A stretch of DNA of 64,000 nucleotides from assembly GCA_033782935.1 (NCBI GenBank), contig JAWQEG010000630.1, positions 2,512,501 through 2,576,500 on the forward strand, written 5' to 3'. Below are positions 1 through 12,784 of this stretch, one piece after another. How positions within the stretch are numbered: position 1 is the stretch's first letter; every line of letters begins with the position of its first letter. Position numbers and translations under genes: made by a program. This stretch comes from Petrolisthes cinctipes (taxonomy: Eukaryota; Arthropoda; Malacostraca; Decapoda; Porcellanidae). The notes beneath the pieces are model-generated. The model searched no databases, had not been told where the DNA came from, and saw only the letters and a list, made by a program, of their open reading frames with translations.

Positions 1-177
1 GTCCCAGAAGCAATCTGTACATGCCTACTCCGTGTTAGAGTATTTTCAAAATACAGGCCAAAAACATACTGAAAATCGATCTTTTAGGTGCCCAAAAGTC
101 GATATGTGCATGCATCTTCTGTACCCGTTTATATCTCAAATTCTGGCCCTAAACACCCGAAAATTCGATATTTTGGG

Positions 178-264
178 GTTCCAGAAGCGATCTGTACATG
201 CCTACTCCGTGTTAGAGTATTTTCAAAATTCAGGCCCCAAACATGCTGAAAATTGATATTTTTG
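178..264 (+). repeat. Half-unit H1 of a B monomer (~88-bp ancestral repeat)
   Basis: This is the first half of the B monomer at 178-353. It aligns along its whole length to the second half with a few one-base gaps. The best stretch is AAATTCAGG ... AAACATGCTGAAAATTGATA against AAATTCAGG ... AAACACCCGAAAATTCAATA, exactly 88 bp downstream. By-eye identity is about 60%. Confidence 0.75.
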
Positions 265-353
265 GTGCAGAAAGTCAATATGTGCATGTATCTTCTGTAC
301 CCGTTTATATCTCAAATTCAGGCTCAAAACACCCGAAAATTCAATATTTTGGA
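265..353 (+). repeat. Half-unit H2 of a B monomer (~88-bp ancestral repeat)
   Basis: This second half begins GTGCAGAAAGTCAATATGTG, mirroring GTTCCAGAAGCGATCTGTAC at the start of H1, and ends with AATTCAATATTTTGG, mirroring AATTGATATTTTTG. The 29 bp missing from C monomers lies inside this half. Confidence 0.75.
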
Positions 354-501
354 GTCCCAGAAGCAATCTGTACATGCCTACTCAGTGCTAGAATATTTTC
401 AAAATATAGGCTAAAAACATGCTAAAAATCGACATTTTAGGTGCCAAAAAATCGATATCTCAAATTCAGTCCCAAAACACCCGAAAATTCGATATTTAGA
501 G
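354..501 (+). repeat. C monomer with single-ATAT deletion junction
   Basis: This 148-bp C monomer shows the class-defining loss. In A, GTCGATAT is followed by 25 bases and then ATATCTCAAATTC. Here the sequence reads straight through as ATCGATATCTCAAATTC at 452-468, with one ATAT (455-458) left of the two. The loss is 29 bp and explains the length difference from a 177-bp monomer. Confidence 0.9.
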
Positions 502-1994
502 GTCCCAGAAGGTATTTGTACATGCCTACTCCGTGTTAGAGTATTTTCAAAATACAGGCCAAAAACATACTGAAAATCGATCTTTTAGGTGCCCAAAAGT
601 CGATATGTGTATGCATCTTCTGTACTCGTTTATATCTCAAATTCTTGCCCTAAACACCCGAAAATTCGATATTTTGGGGTCCCAGAAGCGATCTGTACAT
701 GCCTACTCCATGTTAGAGTATTTTCAAAATTCAGGCCCAAAACATGCTGAAAATCGATATTTTTGGTGCCCAAAGTCAATATGTGCATGTATCTTCTGTA
801 CCCGTTTATATCTCAAATTCAGGCTCAAAACACCCGAAAATTCAATATTTTGGGGTCCCAGAAGCAATCTGTACCGTGCTAGAATATTTTCAAAATATAG
901 GCTAAAAACATGCTAAAAATCGATCTTTTAGGTGCCAAAAAGTCGATATCTCAAATTCAGTCCCAAAACACCCGAAAATTCGATATTTAGGGGTCCCAGA
1001 AGCGATCTGTACATGCCTACTCCGTGTTAGAGTATTTTCAAAAAACATGCTCAAAACATACTGAAAATCGATCTTTTAGGTGCACAAAAGTCGATATGTG
1101 CATGCATCTTCAGTACCCGTTTATATCTCAAATTCAGGCTCAAAACACCCGAAAATTCGATATTTTGGAGTCCCAGAAGCGATCTGTACATGCCTACTCC
1201 GTTTTAGAGTATTTTCAATATTTAGGCCCAAAACATGCTGAAAATCGATATTTTTGGTGCCCAAAGTCAATATGTGCATGTATCTTCTGTACCCGTTTAT
1301 ATCTCAAATTCAGGCTCAAAACACCCGAAAATTCAATATTTTGGGGTCCCAGAAGCAATCTGTACATGCCTACTCAGTGCTAGAATATTTTCAAAATATA
1401 GGCTAAAAACATGCTAAAAATCGATCTTTTAGGTGCCAAAAAGTCGATATCTCAAATTCAGTCCCAAAACACCCGAAAATTCGATATTTAGGGGTCCCAG
1501 AAGCGATCTGTACATGCCTACTCCGTGTTAGAGTATTTTCAAAATACATGCTCAAAACATACTGAAAATCGATCTTTTAGGTGCACAAAAGTCGATATGT
1601 GCATGCATCTTCAGTACCCGTTTATATCTCAAATTCAGGCTCAAAACACCCGAAAATTCAATATTTTGGGGTCCCAGAAGCAATCTGTACATGCCTACTC
1701 AATGTTAGAGTATTTTCAAAATACAGGCCAAAAACATGCTGAAAATCGATATTTTAGATGCCCAAAGTCAATATGTGCATGTATCTTCTGTACCCGTTTA
1801 TATCTCAAATTCAGGCTCAAAACACCCGAAAATTCAATATTTTGGGGTCCCAGAAGCAATCTGTACATGCCTACACAGTGCTAGAATATTTTCAAAATAT
1901 AGGCTAAAAACATGCTAAAAATCGACATTTTAGGTGCCAAAAAATCGATATCTCAAATTCAGTCCCAAAACACCCGAAAATTCGATATTTAGAG

Positions 1995-2837
1995 GTCCCA
2001 GAAGGTATCTGTACATGCCTACTCCGTGTTAGAGTATTTTCAAAATACAAGCCAAAAACATACTGAAAATCGATCATTTAGGTGCCCAAAAGTCGATATG
2101 TGCATGCATCTTCTGTACCCGTTTATATCTCAAATTCTGGCCTTAAACACCCGAAAATTCGATATTTTGGGGCCCCAGAAGCGATCTGTATATGCCTATT
2201 CCGTGTTAGAGTATTTTCAAAATTCAGGCCCAAAACATGCTGAAAATCGATATTTTTCGTGCCCAAAGTCAATATGTGCATGTATCTTCTGTACCCGTTT
2301 ATATCTCAAATTCAGGCTCAAAACACCCGAAAATTCAATATTTTGGGGTCCCAGAAGCAATCTGTACATGCCTACTCAGTGTTAGAGTATTTTCAAAATA
2401 CAGGCCCAAAACATGCTGAAAATCGATATTTTTCGTGCCCAAAGTCAATATGTGCATGTATCTTCTGTACCCGTTTATATCTCAAATTCAGGCTCAAAAC
2501 ACCCGAAAATTCAATATTTTGGGGTCCCAGAAGCAATCTGTACATGCCTATTCCGTGTTAGAGTATTTTCAAAATTCAGGCCCAAAACATGCTGAAAATC
2601 GATATTTTTGGTGCCCAAAGTCAATTTGTGCATGTATCTTCTGTACCCGTTTATATCTCAAATTCAGGCTCAAAACACCCGAAAATTCAATATTTTGGGG
2701 TCGCAGAAGCAATCTGTACAGTGCTAGAATATTTTCAAAAAATAGGCTAAAAACATGCTAAAAATCGATCTTTTAGGTGCCAAAAAGTCGATATCTCAAA
2801 TTCAGTCCCAAAACACCCGAAAATTCGATATTTAGAG
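1995..2837 (+). repeat. B-expanded unit A-B-B-B-C' (843 bp)
   Basis: An A1 monomer is followed by three B-class monomers and a 138-bp C. Its length equals 177+176+176+176+138. The first two B copies share GATATTTTTCGTGCCC, which shows that one is a recent tandem copy of the other at 176-bp spacing. Confidence 0.88.
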
Positions 2838-5330
2838 GTCCCAGATGGTATCTGTACATGCCTACTCCGTGTTAGAGTATTTTCAAGATACATTCCAAAA
2901 ACATACTGAAAATCGATCTTTTAGGTGCCCAAAAGTCGATATGTGCATGCATCTTCTGTACCCGTTTATATCTCAAATTCTGGCCCTAAACACCCGAAAA
3001 TTCAATATTTTGGGGTCCCAGAAGCGATCTGTACATGCCTACTCAGTGTTAGAGTATTTTCAAAATTCAGGCCCAAAACATGCTGAAAATCGATATTTTA
3101 GATGCCCAAAGTCAATATGTGCATGTATCTTCTGTACCCGTTTATATCTCAAATTCAGGCTCAAAACACCCGAAAATTCAATATTTTGGGGTCCCAGAAG
3201 CAATCTGGACAGTGCTAGAATATTTTCAAAATATAGGCTAAAAACATGTTAAAATCGATCTTTTAGGTGCCAAAAAGTCGATATCTCAAATTCAGTCCCA
3301 AAACACCCGAAAATTCGATATTTAGGGGTCCCAGAAGCGATCTGTAGATGCCTACTCCGTGTTTGAGTATTTTCAAAATACATGCTCAAAACATACTGAA
3401 AATCGATCTTTTAGGTGCACAAAAGTCGATATGTGCATGCATCTTCAGTACCCGTTTATATCTCAAATTCAGGCTCAAAACACCCGAAAATTCAATATTT
3501 TGGGGTCCCAGAAGCAATCTGTACATGCCTACTCAGTGTTAGAGTATTTTCAAAATACAGGCCCAAAACATGCTGAAAATCGATATTTTAGATGCCAAAA
3601 GTCAATATGTGCATGTATCTTCTGTACCCGTTTATATCTCAAATTCAGGCTCAAAACACCCGAAAATTCAATATTTTGGGGTCCCAGAAGCAATCTGTAC
3701 ATGCCTACACAGTGCTAGAATATTTTCAAAATATAGGCTAAAAACATGCTAAAAATCGACATTTTAGGTGCCAAAAAATCGATATCTCAAATTCAATCCC
3801 AAAACACCCGAAAATTCGATATTTAGAGGTCCCAGAAGGTATCTGTACATGCTTACTCCATGTTAGAGTATTTTCAAAATACATGCTCAAAACATACTGA
3901 AAATCGATCTTTTAGGTGCACAAAAGTCGATATGTGCATGCATCTTCAGTACCCGTTTATATCTCAAATTAAGGCTCAAAACACCCGAAAATTCAATATT
4001 TTGGGGTCCCAGAAGCAATCTGTACATGCCTACTCAGTGTTAGAGTATTTTCAAAATACAGGCCCAAAACATGCTGAAAATCGATATTTTAGATGCCCAA
4101 AGTCAATATGTGCATGTATCTTATGTACCCGTTTATATCTCAAATTCAGGCTCAAAACACCCGAAAATTCAATATTTTGGGGTCCCAGAAGCAATCTGTA
4201 CATGCCTACACAGTGCTAGAATATTTTCAAAATATAGGCTAAAAACATGCTAAAAATCGACATTTTAGGTGCCAAAAAATCGATATCTCAAATTCAGTCC
4301 CAAAACACCCGAAAATTCGATATTTAGAGGTCCCAGATGGTATCTGTACATGCTTACTCCATGTTAGAGTATTTTCAAAATACATGCTCAAAACATACTG
4401 AAAATCGATATTTTAGATGCCCAAAGTCAATATGTGCATGTATCTTCTGTACCCGTTTATATCTCAAATTCAGGCTCAAAACACCCGAAAATTAAATATT
4501 TTGGGGTCCCAGAAGCAATCTGGACATGCCTACACAGTGCTAGAATATTTTCAAAATTCAGGCCCAAAACATGCTGAAAATCGATATTTTTGGTGCCCAA
4601 AGTCAATATGTGCTTGTATCTTCTGTACTCGTTTATATCTCAAATTCAGGCTCAAAACACCCGAAAATTCAATATTTTGGGGTCCCAGAAGCAATCTGTA
4701 CATGCCTACTCAGTGCTAGAATATTTTCAAAATATAGGCTAAAAACATGCTAAAAATCGATCTTTTAGGTGCCAAAAAGTCGATATCTCAAATTCAGTCC
4801 CAAAACACCCGAAAATTCGATATTTAGGGGTCCCAGAAGCGATCTGTACATGCCTACTCCGTGTTAGAGTATTTTCAAAATACATGCTCAAAACATACTG
4901 AAAATCGATCTTTTAGGTGCACAAAAGTCGATATGTGCATGCATCTTCAGTACCCGTTTATATCTCAAATTCAGGCTCAAAACACCCGAAAATTCAATAT
5001 TTTGGGGTCCCAGAAGCAATCTGTACATGCCTATTCAGTGTTAGAGTATTTTCAAAATACTGGCCCAAAACATGCTGAAAATCGATATTATAGATGCCGA
5101 AATTCAATATGTGCATGTATTTTCTGTACCCGTTTATATCTCAAATTCAGGCTCAAAACACCCGAAAATTCAATATTTTGGGGTCCCAGAAGCAATCTGT
5201 ACATGCCTACACAGTGCTAGAATATTTTCAAAATATAGGCTAAAAACATGCTAAAAATCGACATTTTAGGTGCCAAAAAATCGATATCTCAAATTCAGTC
5301 CCAAAACACCCGAAAATTCGATATTTAGGG
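2838..5330 (+). repeat. Five trimer units with one hybrid trimer
   Basis: Units start at 2838 (490 bp, C with the 10-bp loss plus one missing A), 3328, 3829, 4330 and 4830. The unit at 4330 is mosaic. Its first monomer starts as A2 and switches to B2 after GAAAATCGAT; its second starts as C2 (CCTACACAGTGCTAG) and switches to B1 (AATTCAGGCCC); then a normal C1 follows. Confidence 0.85.
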
Positions 5331-6793
5331 GTCCCAGAAGGTATCTGTACATGCTTACTCCATGTTAGAGTATTTTCAAAATACATGCTCAAAACATACT
5401 GAAAATCGATATTTTAGATGCCCAAAGTCAATATGTGCATGTATCTTCTGTACCCGTTTATATCTCAAATTCAGGCTCAAAACACCCGAAAATTCAATAT
5501 TTTGGGGTCCCAGAAGCAATCTGTACATGCCTACACAGTGCTAGAATATTTTCAAAATATAGGCTAAAAACATGCTAAAAATCGACATTTTAGGTGCCAA
5601 AAAATCGATATCTCAAATTCAGTCCCAAAACACCCGAAAATTCGATATTTAGAGGTCCCAGAAGGTATCTGTACATGTCTACTCCGTGTTAGAGCATTTT
5701 CAAAATACAGACCAAAAACATACGGAAAATCGATCTTTTAGGTGCCCAAAAGTCGATATGTGCATGCATCTTCAGTACCCGTTTATATCTCAAATTCTGG
5801 CCCTAAACACCCGAAAATTCGATATTTTGGGGTCCCAGAAGCGATCTGTACATGCCTACTCCGTGTTAGAGTATTTTCAAAATTCAGGCCCAAAACATGC
5901 TGAAAATCGATATTTTTGGTGCCCAAAGTCAATATGTGCATGTATCTTCTGTACCCGTTTATATCTCAAATTCAGGCTCAAAACACCCGAAAATTCAAAA
6001 TTTTGGGGTCCCAGAAGCAATCTGTACCGTACTAGAATATTTTCAAAATATAGGCTAAAAACATGCTAAAAATCGATCTTTTAGGTGCCAAAAAGTCGAT
6101 ATCTCAAATTCAGTCCCAAAACACCCGAAAATTCGATATTTAGGGGTCCCAGAAGCGATCTGTACATGCCTACTCCGTGTTAGAGTATTTTCAAAATACT
6201 GGCCCAAAACATGCTGAAAATCGATATTATAGATGCCGAAATTCAATATGTGCATGTATCTTCTGTACCCGTTTATATCTCAAATTCAGGCTCAAAACAC
6301 CCGAAAATTCAATATTTTGGGGTCCCAGAAGCAATCTGTACATGCCTACACAGTGCTAGAATATTTTCAAAATATAGGCTAAAAACATGCTAAAAATCGA
6401 CATTTTAGGTGCCAAAAAATCGATATCTCAAATTCAGTCCCAAAACACTCGAAAATTCGATATTTAGGGGTCCCAGAAGGTATCTGTACATGCTTACTCC
6501 ATGTTAGAGTATTTTCAAAATACATGCTCAAAACATACTGAAAATCGATATTTTAGATGCCCAAAGTCAATATGTGCATGTATCTTCTGTACCCGTTTAT
6601 ATCTCAAATTCAGGCTCAAAACACCCGAAAATTCAATATTTTGGGGTCCCAGAAGCAATCTGTACATGCCTACACAGTGCTAGAATATTTTCAAAATATA
6701 GGCTAAAAACATGCTAAAAATCGACATTTTAGGTGCCAAAAAATCGATATCTCAAATTCAGTCCCAAAACACCCGAAAATTCGATATTTAGAG
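5331..6793 (+). repeat. Dimer-rich block (324, 491, 324, 324 bp)
   Basis: The dimer at 5331 is an A2/B2 hybrid plus C2. A normal A1-B1-C1' trimer follows at 5655. The dimers at 6146 (B2-C2) and 6470 (A2/B2 hybrid-C2) closely match about 5010-5654 at an offset of 1,139 bp, including the rare GATATTATAGATGCCG at 5085 and 6224. Confidence 0.85.
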
Positions 6794-9278
6794 GTGCCAG
6801 AAGGTATCTGTACATGCCTACTCCGTGTTAGAGTATTTTCAAAATACAGGCCAAAAACATACTGAAAATCGATCTTTTAGGTGCCCAAAAGTCGATATGT
6901 GCATGCATCTTCTGTACCCGTTTATATCTCAAATTCTGGCCCTAAACACCCGAAAATTCGATATTTTGGGGTCCCATAAGCGATCTGTACATGCCTACTC
7001 CGTGTTAGAGTATTTTCAAAATTCAGGCCCAAAACATGCTGAAAACTGATATTTTTGGTGCCCAAAGTCAATATGTGCATGTATCTTCTGTACCCGTTTA
7101 TATCTCAAATTCATGCTCAAAACACCCGAAAATTCAATATTTTGGGGTCCCAGAAGCAATCTGTACATGCCTACTCAGTGCTAGAATATTTTCAAAATAT
7201 AGGCTAAAAACATGCTAAAAATCGATCTTTTAGGTGCCAAAAAGTCGATATCTCAAATTCAGTCCCAAAACACCCGAAAATTCGATATTTAGGGGTCCCA
7301 GAAGCGATCTGTACATGCCTACTCCGTGTTAGAGTATTTTCAAAATACATGCTCAAAACATACTGAAAATCGATCTTTTAGGTGCACAAAAGTCGATATG
7401 TGCATACATCTTCAGTACCCGTTTATATTTCAAATTCAGGATCAAAACACCCGAAAATTCAATATTTTGGGGTCCCAGAAGCAATCTGTACATGCCTACT
7501 CAGTGTTAGAGTATTTTCAAGATACAGGCCCAAAACATGCTGAAAATCGATATTTTAGATGCCCAAAGTCAATATGTGCATGTATCTTCTGTACCCGTTT
7601 ATATCTCAAATTCAGGCTCAAAACACCCGAAAATTCAATATTTTGGGGTCCCAGAAGCAATCTGTACATGCCTACACAGTGCTAGAATATTTTCAAAATA
7701 TAGGCTAAAAACATGCTAAAAATCGACATTTTAGGTGCCAAAAAATCGATATCTGAAATTCAGTCCCAAAACACCCGAAAATTCGATATTTAGAGGTCCC
7801 AGAAGGTATCTGTACATGTCTACTCCGTGTTAGAGCATTTTCAAAATACAGACCAAAAACATACGGAAAATCGATCTTTTAGGTGCCCAAAAGTCGATAT
7901 GTGCATGCATCTTCAGTACCCGTTTATATCTCAAATTCTGGCCCTAAACACCCGAAAATTCGATATTTTGGGGTCCCAGAAGCGATCTGTACATGCCTAC
8001 TCCGTGTTAGAGTATTTTCAAAATTCAGGCCCAAAACATGCTGAAAATCGATATTTTTGGTGCCCAAAGTCAATATGTGCATGTATCTTCTGTACCCGTT
8101 TATATCTCAAATTCAGGCTCAAAACACCCGAAAATTCAAAATTTTGGGGTCCCAGAAGCAATCTGTACCGTGCTAGAATATTTTCAAAATATAGGCTAAA
8201 AACATGCTAAAAATCGATCTTTTAGGTGCCAAAAAGTCGATATCTCAAATTCAGTCCCAAAACACCCGAAAATTCGATATTTAGGGGTCCCAGAAGCGAT
8301 CTGTACATGCCTACTCCGTGTTAGAGTATTTTCAAAAAACATGCTCAAAACATACTGAAAATCGATCTTTTAGGTGCACAAAAGTCGATATGTGCATGCA
8401 TCTTCAGTACACGTTTATATCTCAAATTCAGGGTCAAAACACCCGAAAATTCGATATTTTGGGGTCCCAGAAGCGATCTGTACATGCCTACTCCGTGTTA
8501 GAGTATTTTCAAAATTCAGGCCCAAAACATGCTGAAAATCGATATTTTTGGTGCCCAAAGTCAATATGTGCATGTATCTTCTGTACCCGTTTATATCTCA
8601 AATTCAGGCTCAAAACACCCGAAAATTCAATATTTTGGGGTCCCAGAAGCAATCTGTACATGCCTACTCAGTGCTAGAATATTTTCAAAATATAGGCTAA
8701 AAACATGCTAAAAATCGATCTTTTAGGTGCCAAAAAGTCGATATCTCAAATTCAGTCCTAAAACACCCGAAAATTCGATATTTAGGGGTCCCAGAAGCGA
8801 TCTGTACATGCCTACTCCGTGTTAGAGTATTTTCGAAATACATGCTCAAAACATACTGAAAATCGATCTTTTAGGTGCACAAAAGTCGATATGTGCATGC
8901 ATCTTCTGTACCCGTTTATATCTCAAATTCTGACCCTAAACACCCGAAAATTCGATATTTTGGGGTCCCAGAAGCGATCTGTACATGCCTACTCCGTGTT
9001 AGAGTATTTTCAAAATTCAGGCCCAAAACATGCTGAAAATCGATATTTTTGGTGCCCAAAGTCAATTTGTGCATGTATCTTCTGTACCCGTTTATATCTC
9101 AAATTCAGGCTCAAAACACCCGAAAATTCAATATTTTGGCGTCCCAGAAGCAATCTGTACAGTGCTAGAATATTTTCAATATATAGGCTAAAAACATGCT
9201 AAAAATCGATCTTTTAGGTGCCAAAAAGTCGATATCTCAAATTCAGTCCCAAAACACCCGAAAATTCGATATTTAGGG
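6794..9278 (+). repeat. Five trimer units (501, 501, 491, 501, 491 bp)
   Basis: Trimers start at 6794, 7295, 7796, 8287 and 8788. The unit at 7796 is a near copy of 5655-6145: both have CATGTCTACTCC, TAGAGCATTTTC, ACATACGGAAAATC and AATTCAAAATTTTGG. The unit at 8788 has TATTTTCGAAATAC, a marker repeated near 12601. Confidence 0.87.
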
Positions 9279-10094
9279 GTCCCAGAAGCGATCTGTACAT
9301 GCCTACTCCGTGATAGAGTATTTTCAAAATACATGCTCAAAACATACTGAAAATCGATCTTTTAGGTGCACAAAAGTCGATATGTGCATGCATCTTCAGT
9401 ACCCGTTTATATCTCAAATTCAGGCTCAAAACACCCGAAAATTCAATATTTTGGGGTCCCAGAAGCAATCTGTACATGCCTACACAGTGCTAGAATATTT
9501 TCAAAATATAGGCTAAAAACATGCTAAAAATCGACATTTTAGGTGCCAAAAAATCGATATCTCAAATTCAGTCCCAAAACGCCCGAAAATTCGATATTTA
9601 GAGGTCCCAGATGGTATCTGTACATGCCTACTCCGTGTTAGAGTATTTTCAAAATACAGGCCAAAAACATACTGAAAATCGATCTTTTAGGTGCCCAAAA
9701 GTCGATATGTGCATGCATCTTCTGTACCCGTTTATATCTCAAATTCTGACCCTAAACACCCGAAAATTCGATATTTTGGGGTCCCAGAAGCGATCTGTAC
9801 ATGCCTCCTCCGTGTTAGAGTATTTTCAAAATTCAGGCCCAAAACATGCTGAAAATCGATATTTTTGGTGCCCAAAGTCAATTTGTGCATGTATCTTCTG
9901 TACCCGTTTATATCTCAAATTCAGGCTCAAAACACCCGAAAATTCAATATTTTGGGGTCCCAGAAGGAATCTGTACAGTGCTAGAATATTTTCAAAATAT
10001 AGGATAAAAACATGCTAAAAATCGATCTTTTAGGTGCCAAAAAGTCGATATCTCAAATTCAGTCCCAAAACACCCGAAAATTCGATATTTAGGG
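9279..10094 (+). repeat. A-C dimer followed by A-B-C' trimer
   Basis: At 9279 an A2 monomer joins directly to C2 with no B (325 bp). The unit at 9604 is an A1-B1-C1' trimer of 491 bp whose B has AGTCAATTTGTGC. This AC-ABC' alternation continues in the following block. Confidence 0.85.
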
Positions 10095-12439
10095 GTCCCA
10101 GAAGCGATCTGTACATGCCTACTCCGTGTTAGAGTATTTTCAAAATACATGCTCAAAACATACTGAAAATCGATCTTTTAGGTGCACAAAAGTCGATATG
10201 TGCATGCATCTTCAGTACCCGTTTATATCTCAAATTCAGGCTCAAAACACCCGAAAATTCAATATTTTGGGGTCCCAGAAGCAATCTGTACATGCCTACA
10301 CAGTGCTAGAATATTTTCAAAATATAGGCTAAAAACATGCTAAAAATCGACATTTTAGGTGCCAAAACATCGATATCTCAAATTCAGTCCCAAAACACCC
10401 GAAAATTCGATATTTAGAGGTCCCAGATGGTATCTGTACAAGCCTACTCCGTGTTAGAGTATTTTCAAAATACAGGCCAAAAAAATACTGAAAATCGATC
10501 TTTTAGGTGCCCAAAAGTCGATATGTGCATGCATCTTCTGTACCCGTTTATATCTCAAATTCTGGCCCTAAACACCCGAAAATTCGATATTTTGGGGTCC
10601 CAGAAGCGATCTGTACATGCCTACTCCGTGTTAGAGTATTTTCAAAATACAGGCCCAAAACATGCTGAAAATCGATATTTTAGATGCCCAAAGTCAATAT
10701 GTGCATGTATCTTCTGTACCCGTTTATATCTCAAATTCAGGCTCAAAACACCCGAAAATTCAATATTTTGGGGTTCCAGAAGCAATCTGTACAGTGCTAG
10801 AATATTTTCAAAATATAGGCTAAAAACATGCTAAAATCGATCTTTTAGGTGCCAAAAAGTCGATATCTCAAATTCAGTCCCAAAACACCCGAAAATTCGA
10901 TATTTAGGGGTCCCAGAAGCGATCTGTACATGCCTACTCCGTGGTAGAGTATTTTCAAAATATATGCTCAAAACATACTGAAAATCGATCTTTTAGGTGC
11001 ACAAAAGTCGATATGTGCATGCATCTTCAGTACCCGTTTATATCTCAAATTCAGGCTCAAAACACCCGAAAATTCAATATTTTGAGGTCCCAGAAGCAAT
11101 CTGTACATGCCTACTCAGTGTTAGAGTATTTTCAAAATACAGGCCCAAAACATGCTGAAAATCGATATTTTAGATGCCCAAAGTCAATATGTGCATGTAT
11201 CTTATGTACCCGTTTATATCTCAAATTCAGGCTCAAAACACCCGAAAATTCAATATTTTGGGGTCCCAGAAGCAATCTGTACATACCTACACAGTGCTAG
11301 AATATTTTCAAAATATAGGCTAAAAACATGCTAAAAATCGACATTTTAGGTGCCAAAAAATCGATATCTCAAATTCAGTCCCAAAACACCCGAAAATTCG
11401 ATATTTAGAGGTCCCAGAAGGTATCTGTACATGCTTACTCCATGTTAGAGTATTTTCAAAATACATGCTCAAAACATACTGAAAATCGATATTTTAGATG
11501 CCCAAAGTCAATATGTGCATGTATCTTCTGTACCCGTTTATATCTCAAATTCAGGCTCAAAACACCCGAAAATTCAATATTTTGGGGTCCCAGAAGCAAT
11601 CTGTACATGCCTACTCAGTGCTAGAATATTTTCAAAATATAGGCTAAAAACATGCTAAAAATCGATCTTTTAGGTGCCAAAAAGTCGATATCTCAAATTC
11701 AGTCCCAAAACACCCGAAAGTTCGATATTTAGGGGTCCCAGAAGCGATCTGTACATGCCTACTCCGTGTTAGAGTATTTTCAAAATACATGCTCAAAACA
11801 TACTGAAAATCGATCTTTTAGGTGCACAAAAGTCGATATGTGCATGCATCTTCAGTACCCGTTTATATCTCAAATTCAGGCTCAAAACACCCGAAAATTC
11901 AATATTTTGGGGTCCCAGAAGCAATCTGTACATGCCTACTCAGTGTTAGAGTATTTTCAAAATACTGGCCCAAAACATGCTGAAAATCGATATTATAGAT
12001 GCCGAAAGTCTATATGTGCATGTATCTTCTGTACCCGTTTATATCTCAAATTCAGGCTCAAAACACCCGAAAATTCAATATTTTGGGGTCCCAGAAGCAA
12101 TCTGTACATGCCTACACAGTGCTAGAATATTTTCAAAGTATAGGCTAAAAACATGCTAAAAATCGACATTTTAGGTGCCAAAAAATCGATATCTCAAATT
12201 CAGTCCCAAAACACCCGAAAGTTCGATATTTAGAGGTCCCAGAAGGTATCTGTACATGCTTACTCCATGTTAGAGTATTTTCAAAATACATGCTCAAAAC
12301 ATACTGAAAATCGATATTTTAGATGCCCAAAGTCAATATGTGCATGTATCTTCTGTACCCGTTTATATCTCAAATTCAGGCTCAAAACACCCGAAAATTC
12401 AATATTTTGGGGTCCCAGAAGCAATCTGTACATGCCTAC
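10005..12439 (+). repeat. 2,435-bp duplicated segment, copy 1
   Basis: This segment reappears at 12785-15219 (offset 2,780 bp) with only five differences that I noticed: 10368 C/A, 10441 A/T, 10775 T/C, 12138 G/A, and 14210 T against C here. It contains units starting at 10095 (A-C), 10420 (490-bp trimer), 10910, 11411 (A2/B2 hybrid-C dimer), 11735 and part of 12236. The identity limits (10004 and 12440) are where the two copies first disagree. Confidence 0.88.
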
Positions 12440-12784
12440 TCAGTGCTAGAATATTTTCAAAATATAGGCTAAAAACATGCTAAAAATCGATCTTTTAGGT
12501 GCCAAAAAGTCGATATCTCAAATTCAGTCCTAAAACACCCGAAAATTCGATATTTAGGGGTCCCAGAAGCGATCTGTACATGCCTACTCCGTGTTAGAGT
12601 ATTTTCGAAATACATGCTCAAAACATACTGAAAATCGATCTTTTAGGTGCACAAAAGTCGATATGTGCATGCATCTTCTGTACCCGTTTATATCTCAAAT
12701 TCAGGCTCAAAACACCCGAAAATTCAATATTTTGGGGTCCCAGAAGCAATCTGTACAGTGCTAGAATATTTTCAATATATAGGC
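12440..12784 (+). repeat. 345-bp spacer between duplicate copies, including an A-C' dimer
   Basis: The spacer holds the end of a C1 and a 315-bp A-C' dimer starting at 12560. Its markers (CAGTCCTAAAACACC, TATTTTCGAAATAC and the C form TTTTCAATATATAGG) all occur at 8750-9190 too. The two stretches match except that one whole 176-bp monomer is missing here. Confidence 0.85.

Larger units (their letters stand above)
1..1994 (+). repeat. Four trimer units (501, 491, 501, 501 bp)
   Basis: Trimers start at 1, 502, 993 and 1494. The first two begin with A1 and the next two with A2. The second trimer's C lost the 10-bp block (CTGTACCGTGCTAG near 870). The B monomer at 178 has private changes (GGTTCCAG, GAAAATTGATA, GGTGCAGAAAGTC). 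Confidence 0.88.

Noticed and set aside
6055..6255. Minus-strand coding regions (also 24451-24696, 34755-35200 and 54017-54217).
   Set aside because: They are reverse-complement shadows that recur at the same place in each repeat unit, with no family resemblance.
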